NCBI GenBank assembly: GCA_021324045.1
Contig: JAJPJV010000001.1
Coordinates: forward strand, 62,001-126,000
Length of the DNA: 64,000 bases
DNA from: Actinomycetota bacterium
GTDB taxonomy: Bacteria > Actinomycetota > Acidimicrobiia > Acidimicrobiales > RAAP-2
Reading direction: 5' to 3'
Below the pieces are notes generated by a model. It was given only the letters and a program-made list of their open reading frames with translations, was not told the origin of the DNA and searched no databases. Below, in pieces: positions 17,519 through 25,406 of this stretch. Positions within the stretch are counted from its first letter, which is position 1; each line of letters begins with the position of its first letter. A program made the position numbers and the translations under genes.

Positions 17519-19033
17519 TCATGTGGAATGTATGAGTCGGATCTGGGTCGCTGAATACAGCATTGGGGAGGACAACGCTGTCGCTGCCAGGAACCCAACC
17601 GTGAGCTTGCGCAGCGTGGTGTGACCCCAGCGGCGTACCGCGAATCGAATAGCCCGATAGGAGAGGAAGCAGACCGCATACACGAGGCCGATCACCGCGA
17701 TCGCGAGAACGAGCACCTGGAGAACTTCCAGGGAGGCGGACCCGATGTCTCCACGGTGAACGTCGATCCGAAACCTTTGGAGATGGGACAGGAAGGAGAA
17801 CCAGGAAGACGCCGCGATCGATGGGTCCATGAGCATCCCCAGGAAGAATTCGAGCGGCAGCACGATGCTGGCAATCACTGCCCAGATCATGATGACTCGT
17901 CTCGCGTATGGGCGTAACTCTTCCATTCGCGGGTTCCGGGCTCTTGGGTGCACGACGCGGCGGAGGGCGGAAACCCAGCGCGGGAAAAGGTCCGGGACGC
18001 CCGCGAGATCACTGATGACCCAGTAGCCGTCGAAGCGAACGAACGGCATGAGCTGTTCAGCGATCAGGATGATCGTGCTCGCCACGACGAGGAGCAACGG
18101 AACGAAGCCTACGAGCTCGTAGAGCCCGTAGACGGCCACGGCAAAGATGGCGTTGAAGTACACACCCCCTAGGTCGGTCCGGACCCGACCACTCCGGTTC
18201 AGGCGATATCCATCGGTAACGTCGGTGTAGAAGCACGGCCATGCGAGGTAGAAGCCCGCTCCGATCTCCCCGGGCATCGCGCCACCGTATGCGCATGCGG
18301 AAGCGTGACCGAACTCGTGGAAGAGCGTGCTTGCCAAGATGATCCCAAGGACGATCAGCCCCCATTGTGGGTGCGCCAGGATCTGGTTTGCGCTGTGAGC
18401 GACGAGACCGGATGCAAAGATGTGTACCTCGATGGCGATGAATGCACCGACAAGTATGAGCGTCAGCGGAGCATGGAAGAGGTGGCGGAGCACGCGAGCA
18501 ATCGCTCGCACGATCCTCGCAGGGAGGAATTTCCGCTTTGCCCGGAGCGCTAGGAGGAGCTTCGGTGCACCTGGCACATATCTCGGGTCGTCGTTGTCCA
18601 GGAGGCCGATCGGGCTGAGCTTCTCGGTCAGCAAGTAGTCGACGTTCTCCGCGCTGAGCTCACGGTCGATTTGCTTGCTCACCGTTCGGGCAATGGCTTC
18701 CCGACTGGCGGAGCCATCAAGTGCAGCGGCGACGAGGAATAGCAAGGGCGTGAGTTCTACCCATTGTCCGTCGGGTCGCCGAGCGAGGAATCGGTCGGTC
18801 GTTCTCCCAGAACCACGATAGCGTCCGACGAGCTCTACCCCGGGGCGAATCGCACCCGCCGAAATACTCTTTGGAGTTTGACCCTCGAAGGTGCTTTCGG
18901 CGTCATCCGTTGCAGGACCGACCGCCGGCTCCGTCGGCTTCTTCTCGCTTGTACCCGCAGATCGAGACGATCCCTTCGCGTCGGCCTCCGCGGTTTCCGC
19001 CAATGACCGTGATCGCTCGTGGATGAGTGTCAT
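17519..19033 (-). CDS. M50-family membrane metalloprotease with PqqD-like N-terminal domain
   Basis: 504 residues with a good SD (GAGGAGCGGT). After a disordered N-terminus, residues 63-146 (RPGVELVGRYRGSGRTTDRFLARRPDGQWVELTPLLFLVAAALDG...YLLTEKLSPIGLL) resemble the PqqD-like/RRE fold found before M50 peptidases in peptide clusters. The membrane part carries the zinc motif HEFGH (239-243) and FVRFDGYWVISDL with the third-ligand Asp335, plus several hydrophobic helices. This matches the 'putative peptide zinc metalloprotease' group. Its position just after three short leader peptides suggests it matures or exports them; that role is inferred. Confidence 0.85.
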   Translation of the reverse strand: MTLIHERSRSLAETAEADAKGSSRSAGTSEKKPTEPAVGPATDDAESTFEGQTPKSISAGAIRPGVELVGRYRGSGRTTDRFLARRPDGQWVELTPLLFLVAAALDGSASREAIARTVSKQIDRELSAENVDYLLTEKLSPIGLLDNDDPRYVPGAPKLLLALRAKRKFLPARIVRAIARVLRHLFHAPLTLILVGAFIAIEVHIFASGLVAHSANQILAHPQWGLIVLGIILASTLFHEFGHASACAYGGAMPGEIGAGFYLAWPCFYTDVTDGYRLNRSGRVRTDLGGVYFNAIFAVAVYGLYELVGFVPLLLVVASTIILIAEQLMPFVRFDGYWVISDLAGVPDLFPRWVSALRRVVHPRARNPRMEELRPYARRVIMIWAVIASIVLPLEFFLGMLMDPSIAASSWFSFLSHLQRFRIDVHRGDIGSASLEVLQVLVLAIAVIGLVYAVCFLSYRAIRFAVRRWGHTTLRKLTVGFLAATALSSPMLYSATQIRLIHST

Positions 19034-19132
19034 ACCGCTCCTCGATTCGGCCAGCGCTAGAAGGTGAGGCGGGGCGGATCACCGCCCATACAGCGTCGGC
19101 AAGCGTGCAGGATATGGCCAGGATTCGTGGGA

Positions 19133-19381
19133 TCAGGAGTTGCCGTTACCGTTACCGTTGCCGATGAAGACACCGGTGATGGCCGTGCTGACGGCAACGT
19201 TGTTGGAGCCACCATGAATGGAGGACGAAGCGCTGTTCCAGACGAAGACGTTGTTGTAATCGCCGTTGTGGTTTCCGTCGCCGGATCCGTAGCTCATGCC
19301 GTAGAAGACCAAGCCCATCGTGCTCCGGGCAGGCAAGATCGTTGCAGATTCGAGCTCGAGGTCGCTGAAGCTAAAGGCCAT
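19133..19381 (-). CDS. Leader-type peptide A, Gly/Asn-rich (putative precursor)
   Basis: 82 residues starting MAFSFSDLELESATILPARSTMG, preceded by GGGAGA. The leader matches peptides B and C at LELES-T-LPARSTM. The remainder is Gly/Asn/Ser-rich (YGSGDGNHNGDYNN, then ending FIGNGNGNGNS) with no Cys. An in-frame ATG 21 codons upstream exists but the conserved part begins here. It is the last peptide gene before the M50 protease (99 bp gap) and is the most diverged of the three. Likely a precursor of a modified or secreted peptide; alternatives are a structural or amyloid-like secreted protein. Confidence 0.75.
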   Translation of the reverse strand: MAFSFSDLELESATILPARSTMGLVFYGMSYGSGDGNHNGDYNNVFVWNSASSSIHGGSNNVAVSTAITGVFIGNGNGNGNS

Positions 19382-19562
19382 CGCAGTTCTCCCAGGAATC
19401 GTCGAACGCCGGTTTACCCCAGACGTCGATTGATTGGTCGTCAAGAAACTTCGAATCTAGGATGAGCGTCTCTCGGTCGAGCTGAATCGTGTAAGCGTCG
19501 CATTTTGGATCACACCGTTGTAGGAGACATGGAGTGGCCTTCAGGCATTCAAAGGATGACGA

Positions 19563-19597
19563 CGAAGGGGAGCGGCCAGAATGGTCGCTCCCCTTCG
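19563..19597 (-). terminator. Strong inverted repeat downstream of peptide B gene
   Basis: CGAAGGGGAGCG and CGCTCCCCTTCG form a perfect 12-bp stem with an 11-nt loop, starting 52 nt after the stop of the peptide B gene in its direction of transcription. No long T-run follows, so it may act as an attenuator or mRNA 3' stabiliser rather than a full terminator. This would let the peptides be made in excess of the downstream protease and oxygenase. Confidence 0.6.
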
Positions 19598-19648
19598 CTT
19601 TCGTCGTATATCGAGAAGTGCGATTCACCCTCAACGGGTAATCGTTTC

Positions 19649-19891
19649 TCAGAAGACGACGTTGCCGTCCCCGTTGCCGTTCATGCTGCCGACAACGATC
19701 TCACTTCCAGCGAAGCCTCCAGCTGCTCCGCTGCCATGACTCGCAGAAGTGTTCGCAGTGTTATTGCTTACGATGGTGTTTCCATTGCCATTGAGGTTGC
19801 CGTTGAAGCTGCCGAACAGCACGAAGAAGCCCATCGTGCTCCGAGCGGGAAGGACCGTTCCGCTCTCGAGCTCAAGCTCGTTGATTGTCAT
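19649..19891 (-). CDS. Leader-type peptide B, Gly/Asn-rich (putative precursor)
   Basis: 80 residues: MTINELELESGTVLPARSTM leader, then a hydrophobic step (GFFVLFGSF), a first NGN block (NGNLNGNGN), SNNTANTSASHGSGAAGGFAGS, and a second block ending GNGDGNVVF. A good SD (AAGGAG) lies 8 nt upstream of the ATG. The first 19 codons and the RBS are identical at DNA level to peptide C, whereas the remainder has diverged. This is the pattern of a conserved recognition leader joined to a variable core. No homolog with known function recognised. Confidence 0.78.
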   Translation of the reverse strand: MTINELELESGTVLPARSTMGFFVLFGSFNGNLNGNGNTIVSNNTANTSASHGSGAAGGFAGSEIVVGSMNGNGDGNVVF

Positions 19892-19906
19892 GAGATTGCT
19901 CCTTTT
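19831..19906. repeat. 76-bp perfect repeat, copy 1
   Basis: This segment covers the RBS, start codon and leader codons of peptide B and is identical, base for base, to 20232-20307 in peptide C. Flanking sequence drops to partial similarity, with a shared TTGAAGCTGCCGAAC block just inside the coding region. Confidence 0.9.
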
Positions 19907-19975
19907 TTAAGGTCGTTGGAATTCCCCTGACGTGATCTCAGATGTCACGATTTGTCCTATCGCTACCGGTGGGAT

Positions 19976-20008
19976 CCCCGGAGCCAGCCGTAGTGGTTGG
20001 CTCCGGGG
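19976..20008 (-). terminator. Inverted repeat downstream of peptide C gene
   Basis: CCCCGGAGCCAGCC and GGTTGGCTCCGGGG pair as a 14-bp stem with one G-T wobble around a 5-nt loop. It begins 36 nt after the stop of peptide C. As with the hairpin after peptide B, no T-run is present, so partial termination or transcript stabilisation between peptide genes is the likely role. Confidence 0.6.
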
Positions 20009-20043
20009 CCGGGTCACGAGGCTTGAAAAGTCTCGGAGGTTAG

Positions 20044-20292
20044 CTAGAAGTCGACTGAGATGTTGCCGTCGAGGTTACCGTTCGCGTTGCCTACGTTGAT
20101 CAGGCTGCCAGCCTGCCCTCCGACGGCCCCGCTTCCATCATTCGCGTAGGTGTTTGCGTGGTTGTTACTCTCGATCGCGTTGAGGTTGCCGTTCCCGTTG
20201 CCGTTGAAGCTGCCGAACGAGAAGACCAGCGCCATCGTGCTCCGAGCGGGAAGGACCGTTCCGCTCTCGAGCTCAAGCTCGTTGATTGTCAT
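20044..20292 (-). CDS. Leader-type peptide C, Gly/Asn-rich (putative precursor)
   Basis: 82 residues beginning with the same 20-residue leader as peptide B (ending LPARSTM), then ALVFSFGSFNGNGNGNLNAIESNNHANTYANDGSGAVGGQAGSLINVGNANGNLDGNISVDF. The layout matches peptide B: NGN block, SNN-ANT segment, GSGA-GG-AGS, second NGN block. The frame is open upstream to 20397, but the ATG at 20292 has the SD AAGGAG and begins the conserved leader. It is the first gene of the minus-strand peptide operon and is divergent from a LuxR regulator. Confidence 0.78.
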   Translation of the reverse strand: MTINELELESGTVLPARSTMALVFSFGSFNGNGNGNLNAIESNNHANTYANDGSGAVGGQAGSLINVGNANGNLDGNISVDF

Positions 20293-20307
20293 GAGATTGC
20301 TCCTTTT
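20232..20307. repeat. 76-bp perfect repeat, copy 2
   Basis: Identical to 19831-19906. It spans the RBS, ATG and leader codons of peptide C, indicating a recent duplication or gene conversion restricted to the leader end of the gene. Confidence 0.9.
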
Positions 20308-20503
20308 GCGTAGATGAACCTGCGTTGCCGCGCGCCATGCCCGGCTTGTCAATGGTGGAGCGATGGCGGGCAACGACTCATCGTTCACTAATCGCAATTT
20401 CTTTCACCCCGGTTCTTCACACTCTCGAATGGCCAGGATCGTTGAGGAATGTCTTCAAAAATCGTCAAACCGACGGTTGCGCTCTGGCGTGTGTTCGGTC
20501 ACC

Positions 20504-21181
20504 ATGTTGGCGATGCAGGTCTTGTTGATCGGTGATCAACGGACATTCTTGACCCCCCTCGCGTCGGCGCTCGAGCAACACTTCGAGGCGAGCGTGGTCA
20601 ACGTTGCCGTGAGTCCCGCGGATGGCCGCTCGAATTCCGTCGCGGGGAAGGCTGATGTGGTTCTCGTCGATGGGCGCCTCGGTGAACGCGGCATCGCGCT
20701 GCTCGCGGAGTACCTCGACGATGGTCTTGCCGACCATGCCGTGTTGTTGATCGACGGTGAGGACGTCGGTCTCGCGACGGCAGCGCTACGGGCGGGTGCG
20801 CTGGGAGTGGTGCAGAAGTGCGAGTCGCTCAGCGCGTTGGTGGCGGCGGTCGGTGACGTCGCCTCAGGAAAGGGTAGGGTCCCGGCTTCGATGCTCGGTC
20901 CGGTCCTGACCGCGATGCGGGAGCAGGAGCGGCTCGAGCGAGCAGCACGAGACCTCCTCGAGGAACTGACCCCGCGAGAGCGAGAGATCCTCGCCTGCAT
21001 GGTTGCAGGTCAGGGGCGCTCTGCAATTGCCAAGGAGCTGTACATCTCGGTCAATACTGTCCGGAGCCACACGCAGAGCCTGTTTCGAAAGCTGGGCGTG
21101 CACTCGAGCATCGAGGCAGTCACCCTCGCCGGGGGCCTTGGCGGCAGCCTTTCGAAGCATGGTTCCGGTTCGGCACCCTGA
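20504..21181 (+). CDS. LuxR/NarL-type response regulator
   Basis: About 225 residues. The receiver-like domain reads MQVLLIGDQRTFLTPLASALEQHF, with Asp in VVLVDGRLGERG and Lys in VVQKCESL. It leads to the HTH LTPREREILACMVAGQGRSAIAKELYISVNTVRSHTQSLFRKLGVHSSIEAVTLA. The frame is open from 20363, but the receiver begins at the ATG pair 20504/20513; neither has a strong SD. It is transcribed divergently from peptide C across about 210 bp, so it is the best candidate for direct control of the peptide operon. Confidence 0.88.
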   Translation: MLAMQVLLIGDQRTFLTPLASALEQHFEASVVNVAVSPADGRSNSVAGKADVVLVDGRLGERGIALLAEYLDDGLADHAVLLIDGEDVGLATAALRAGALGVVQKCESLSALVAAVGDVASGKGRVPASMLGPVLTAMREQERLERAARDLLEELTPREREILACMVAGQGRSAIAKELYISVNTVRSHTQSLFRKLGVHSSIEAVTLAGGLGGSLSKHGSGSAP

Positions 21182-21509
21182 CCTGTCCGGGGCATCGGAT
21201 CCGGCGTGGCGCCGGGCGGCGGGGGGAATGGTCGCGAGGCGATCGACTGCTTGCCGAGCTGCCGGCAGCGATCGAGTTTCCCATTCCGTTCCCCCGGCCG
21301 TTCTCGCTACCCCCTTTCCCTCCTGGCGTTGCTCCGTCACCCCTACCATTGGCATGACCGACGATGAGCGCGCGCTGTGTGCTCGCGACGATGGTGTGGT
21401 AGTGATCGCTTTCGGCGAAGCGGGCACGGGACGTCGCTGGTGCACTACCCGCATTGACGAGGATCGCCGTCATGATTGCCGCGATGGTGACAGGGACCAG
21501 CTGGGTCAT
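21120..21509 (-). CDS. Small secreted Gly/Asn-rich protein coupled to response regulator
   Basis: 129 residues. MTQLVPVTIAAIMTAILVNAGSAPATS looks like a signal peptide. The following region includes GHANGRGDGATPGGKGGSENGRGNGMGNSIAAGSS, then a basic Arg/Pro-rich tail. The ATG overlaps the stop of the upstream response-regulator gene (ATGA at 21509-21506), which supports translation. The 3' end overlaps the convergent LuxR gene by 62 bp, and the basic tail could partly reflect that overlap. The GN-rich stretch recalls the three peptides to the right. Coding status is probable, not certain. Confidence 0.5.
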   Translation of the reverse strand: MTQLVPVTIAAIMTAILVNAGSAPATSRARFAESDHYHTIVASTQRALIVGHANGRGDGATPGGKGGSENGRGNGMGNSIAAGSSASSRSPRDHSPRRPAPRRIRCPGQVRVPNRNHASKGCRQGPRRG

Positions 21510-22180
21510 CGTGTGTGGCCTTTGTTCGACCGACGCTGATAGCCGTTGATGCCCTCGGAGGTCGCTAGTGCGACGGCCTCGAGGCGGCTGTGGACCCCGA
21601 GCTTGTTGAGGATCCGCTGGACGTGACTGCGGGCAGTCGCATAACTGATCCCGAGGTGCTCGGCAATCCGGGGCGTCGATTGACCGTCGACGATGAGCTC
21701 GAGTACCTCGCGTTCACGTTGGGTGAGGAAGTCCAAGGGCGAACGATTGGCGTGACGCTTCGGACGCGCGGTCGAGGGTTGCTCGGTCGGGCGCGCTGGA
21801 ACGAGCCTCCCGTTCTCGAGAAGCCCAACGATGGACCGAATGACGTGATCTGCGTCGTCGGCCTTGGACAGGATGCCGATCGCGCCGGCATCCCGAGCGG
21901 CAACGATCGATTCATGGGTCGCTCGAGCCGAGAGCACGGCCACCTGGGTCTGTGGCTTGTTGCGCTTGATGGCGCGGACGCCATCGATTCCGCTGGCATG
22001 GCCTCCGAAGTTCAGGTCCATGAGGCACAGATCGATGTCCCGATCGGATGCAAGGTTGGCGGCTTGGAGTGGGTCATTGCAGGTAATGACGTCGACTCCG
22101 TGACGGCACAGGAGCGATGCAAATGCTTCTGCGAACATTGCATGATCATCACAAAGTAGGACGCGCATCTCATTCCTCAT
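21506..22180 (-). CDS. LuxR/NarL-type response regulator
   Basis: 224 residues from the ATG at 22180; an ATG four codons later (MRVLLCDDH) and upstream in-frame starts to 22231 are alternatives. The receiver has the acidic pair DD (11-12), phospho-acceptor Asp55 in LCLMDLNFGG, and Lys in ILSKADDADH. The HTH is LTQREREVLELIVDGQSTPRIAEHLGISYATARSHVQRILNKLGVHSRLEAVALA. It follows the histidine-kinase gene by 34 bp on the same strand, forming a two-component pair, and its stop overlaps the start of a small secreted-protein gene. Confidence 0.92.
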   Translation of the reverse strand: MRNEMRVLLCDDHAMFAEAFASLLCRHGVDVITCNDPLQAANLASDRDIDLCLMDLNFGGHASGIDGVRAIKRNKPQTQVAVLSARATHESIVAARDAGAIGILSKADDADHVIRSIVGLLENGRLVPARPTEQPSTARPKRHANRSPLDFLTQREREVLELIVDGQSTPRIAEHLGISYATARSHVQRILNKLGVHSRLEAVALATSEGINGYQRRSNKGHTR

Positions 22181-22214
22181 CGAATTTCCTATTCGAACGC
22201 AATAGTTGGTATCG

Positions 22215-22931
22215 TTAGTCAGGTGTGGCAAACTCTGCGATCGCGCGAACTCCGCCTAAAGGACCAGATCGCAATCGCAGGTTCCCACCATTTGACCTGA
22301 GGAGGTTGTTGACGACTCGAAGGCCGATCCCTTCTCTTCCTGGTGGGCCGACCCCAAGCCCTGGTCCGGTATCGTCGACGTAAAGGAGCACTCTTCCGAT
22401 CTGCGGAATTCGGTCAATGCTGAGGCGTATAACACCAGACCTTCCCGCAGCCCGTGCTGCATTTCCCACGAGATTTGTGAGGACCCTCCACACCGAGATG
22501 CTCTCCATGAGCACCCACACCCCTTGTTCGCTGCATTCGATCTCTTCGTATTCGATCTTGGTCTGATAGAACGATCGACGAGAAAGGATGAAGTGCTTGC
22601 ATATCTCCTCGAGGTCGCAGACGATACCGTTAAGATATGCAGTGCGATTATCGCACGAACGCCGATTGCATAGGGCTGCAAGACGCTCCGCTTCGACGAG
22701 AATTGCTTCAAGGCGATGGCTGGTCGCCTTAGAGATTTCCTTCTCGAGAATTAAGGTCTTACTCAGTGCGCGGATAGCGGCGGCAGAGTCGCTGATATCG
22801 TGCAGCAGTCCGCGCTCGGACAGACGTCGCTCTTCGCCCGATCGCCGCTCGCCCACCATCGGATACGACTCGACGGACGGCGGCATCGCTCGCGTCGTAA
22901 GCCTTTTTGGGGAGAGCGGTCTACGGATCAC
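22215..22931 (-). CDS. Histidine kinase (soluble, NarL-partner type)
   Basis: 238 residues. An H-box-like segment LLHDISDSAAAIRALSK places the phospho-acceptor His44 followed by Asp. The ATPase domain has an N-box (VLTNLVGNAARAAG), G1 (VDDTGPGLG) and G2 (GIGLRVVNNLL). No transmembrane helix or recognisable sensor domain is visible, so the input is probably cytoplasmic or delivered by another protein. It forms a likely operon with the response regulator downstream. The start is uncertain; a Met at residue 16 is possible. Confidence 0.85.
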   Translation of the reverse strand: MIRRPLSPKRLTTRAMPPSVESYPMVGERRSGEERRLSERGLLHDISDSAAAIRALSKTLILEKEISKATSHRLEAILVEAERLAALCNRRSCDNRTAYLNGIVCDLEEICKHFILSRRSFYQTKIEYEEIECSEQGVWVLMESISVWRVLTNLVGNAARAAGRSGVIRLSIDRIPQIGRVLLYVDDTGPGLGVGPPGREGIGLRVVNNLLRSNGGNLRLRSGPLGGVRAIAEFATPD

Positions 22932-23181
22932 TCGAGGAGCTCCTCCTGTCGGCCCCTCGTCGGGGGTGTTCGACTGACCCCCGGTCGGTCACTGGTGATG
23001 ACGGCATCCACGAGGTCTGAGGCATCTCGGTCCGGTTTTGATACAGGAATCCTCGCCGCCCCGGGCTGCGGCGCTGACCAGCTGTCCTGTTGGACATGGA
23101 CCACGGCTGGACCTGGGAGTGGCGATAGGCGGCGGGGGTTGCTCGATGTGGAGCGCTCGCGGGAGTTGCGGCGCTTCCTCG

Positions 23182-23907
23182 TCAGGCTTCGAAGCGGAAG
23201 CCCACACCGCGCACGGTGACGAGGTGGCGCGGGTTTGCCGGGTCGATCTCGACCTTGCGCCGGAGGCGCTTCATGTGGGTATCGAGCGTGCGGGTGTCTG
23301 CGAGGTCCTGGTCCCACCACAGGCGGTCTATGCATCGCTCGCGGGTGACCACCTTGCCGGCCTGACTCATCAGGAGCGCAAGGAGGTCGAATTCCTTGCG
23401 AGAGAGCTCGACGGGTTCGCCCCGAACGGTGACCTCCCGCCTTGCTGTGTCGAGACGCACCGGTCCGATACTGAGGATCTCTTCGCCTGAGGCCGCGGGT
23501 GGTTGACCCCGCCGCAATACGGCACGGATCCGGGCAATGAGCTCGCGGAGGCGGAAGGGCTTGGCGACGTAGTCCGAAGCGCCGAGCTCGAGACCCAACA
23601 CGACGTCGATCTCCGAATCCTTCGCGGTGACCATGATGACGGGCACCGGCGCGAGTGCGCGGAGCTGTCGACACAGCTCGATCCCCGAGAGATCGGGGAG
23701 CATGATGTCGACGAGCACAAGGTCGGGGCGAACCCTTTGGAACGTGCGGAGCGCCTCATGGGCGTCCGCCGCGACCTCGACGGAGAAGCCCTCCTGCTCC
23801 AAGCCGGCGAGGAGGGCCTGGCGGTAGGACTCCTCGTCGTCAACGACCAGCACGAGGGGTCGTTGACGATGGGCGTTCGGCTGGGGACCATCTGCGGTCG
23901 CCTCCAT
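23182..23907 (-). CDS. OmpR-type winged-helix response regulator
   Basis: 241 residues from the ATG at 23907. The receiver begins LVLVVDDEESYRQALLAGLEQEGFSVEVAADAHEAL, with Asp67 in LVLVDIMLPDLSGIEL and Lys in DYVAKPFRLREL. The winged helix contains PVELSRKEFDLLALLMSQAGKVVTRERCIDRLWWDQDLADTRTLDTHMKRLRRKVE. It resembles RegX3/PhoP-type actinobacterial regulators. No kinase gene is adjacent; the kinase at 22215 looks like the partner of the NarL-type regulator. The frame is open to 24081, but no conserved sequence lies there. Confidence 0.9.
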   Translation of the reverse strand: MEATADGPQPNAHRQRPLVLVVDDEESYRQALLAGLEQEGFSVEVAADAHEALRTFQRVRPDLVLVDIMLPDLSGIELCRQLRALAPVPVIMVTAKDSEIDVVLGLELGASDYVAKPFRLRELIARIRAVLRRGQPPAASGEEILSIGPVRLDTARREVTVRGEPVELSRKEFDLLALLMSQAGKVVTRERCIDRLWWDQDLADTRTLDTHMKRLRRKVEIDPANPRHLVTVRGVGFRFEA

Positions 23908-24074
23908 CAAGTGGCGACGGTACGTGGCCGAGGTGAACGGAACGCGAAACGTCAGCGACATCGATGTAATCGGGCGATGAATCTTCGGGGGGCACCGTGG
24001 CCCGGACCGGCATCTTCGGGCGGGCGATGAAACCCTGGTCGCGTCGTTCGACCCGGGATGCTGGCTCCGCGAGA

Positions 24075-25406
24075 ATGGCACTCGTGACCGTGCCCTCGTG
24101 GGTCGAACGCGATGCTGCCATTGTCTGGCATGGCTTCACCCAGATGGCAGCCTACGCAGATGGGTCGCCGATCATCGTCGAAGCCGGCTCGGGGCGAGAA
24201 CTTGTCGACACCGAGGGCAATCACTTCCTCGACGGCATCTCGTCTCTGTGGGTGAACACCCTTGGCCACAGGGTCCCCGAGCTTGACGCTGCCCTCGTCG
24301 AGCAGCTCGGACGCATCGCACACTCGACCATGCTGGGGAATGGGAACCGAGTGGTGGTCGAGCTTGCAGAGCGGCTCGCTGCTGTGGTCCCAGTGGACCG
24401 CCCACACTTCCTCTTTGGCTCCGACGGCGCCGTCGCCGTGGAGCAGGCTCTCAAGATCGCTTTTCAGTATTGGGTGAACGCCGGGGACAGGCAGCGCCGT
24501 CGTTTCCTGGTGTTAGGCGGCGCCTACCACGGCGACACGATCGGCGCCCTGTCTCTTGGTGACCGCGGGGTGTTCGGCGAGGTGTTCGACCCCCTGTGCT
24601 TTCCGGTGATCCGGAGCCCGGGTTATGCGGATCCCGGGTGGGCGGAGAAAGCGTGTGCGGCCGTCGAGGCCCATCACAACGAGCTTGCCGCTGTCGTCAT
24701 CGAGCCTCTCGTACAGGGAGCCGCCGGTATGTGGTGCGCCGATGCCAGTGACGTGGCTGCTTTGGGCCAGAGCTGCCGCCGCTTCGGAGTACTCCTCGTC
24801 TGCGATGAGGTCGCGACCGGCTTCGGCCGCACGGGCACCCTTTTTGCTTCCGAGCAATGCGGCCTTCGCCCTGATCTGCTTTGCTTGGGCAAGGGCATCA
24901 CCGGCGGTTATCTGCCGATGTCGGTCACCGTAGTGGCACAGCCGGTGTTCGAAGCTTTCTTGGATCGCGATCTCGGCCCGAAGACGTTCTTTCACGGGCA
25001 TTCCTATGGTGGGAATGCGCTTGCGGCGGCGGTCGCGCTTCGACACCTCGAGCTCATCGAGAAATGGGGGATCCTATCCAACGTCGTGCAGCGCGCTGGT
25101 GAACTCGAAGCGTTGCTCCGTCGTTCCATCCTTCCGAAGCCAGCGGTCCGCGCCGTACGCCAGCGTGGCCTGATGGTGGGCGTCGAGCTCGGCGCCCCCT
25201 CACCCGAGCTGCGTTGGGGACGGCGAGTTTGCGCAAGGGCCGTCCAGCGGGGAGTGCTCCTCCGTCCGTTGGGCGACACCGTCGTGCTGATGCCGCCCTT
25301 GACGATCGAGCGCGCAGAGCTTGGGCACCTTGTGGAGGTGCTCGGTGCGGCAATCGACGACGTAACCGGCGGCCAAGGCCCGGGCGAGGACGTCAGGGGA
25401 ACGTGA
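24075..25406 (+). CDS. bioA: Adenosylmethionine-8-amino-7-oxononanoate aminotransferase
   Basis: BioA makes 7,8-diaminopelargonate from KAPA using S-adenosylmethionine as amino donor and PLP as cofactor. The 443-residue product has GNHFLDGISSLWVNTLGH, GGAYHGDTIGALSLG, the PLP Asp244 in LVCDEVATGFGRTG and the Schiff-base Lys273 in LCLGKGITGGYLPMS. The start at 24075 (MALVTVPSWVERD) is chosen over 23997 because upstream residues are not conserved. The stop overlaps the start of the bioF-bioD fusion (GTGA). Confidence 0.95.
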   Translation: MALVTVPSWVERDAAIVWHGFTQMAAYADGSPIIVEAGSGRELVDTEGNHFLDGISSLWVNTLGHRVPELDAALVEQLGRIAHSTMLGNGNRVVVELAERLAAVVPVDRPHFLFGSDGAVAVEQALKIAFQYWVNAGDRQRRRFLVLGGAYHGDTIGALSLGDRGVFGEVFDPLCFPVIRSPGYADPGWAEKACAAVEAHHNELAAVVIEPLVQGAAGMWCADASDVAALGQSCRRFGVLLVCDEVATGFGRTGTLFASEQCGLRPDLLCLGKGITGGYLPMSVTVVAQPVFEAFLDRDLGPKTFFHGHSYGGNALAAAVALRHLELIEKWGILSNVVQRAGELEALLRRSILPKPAVRAVRQRGLMVGVELGAPSPELRWGRRVCARAVQRGVLLRPLGDTVVLMPPLTIERAELGHLVEVLGAAIDDVTGGQGPGEDVRGT

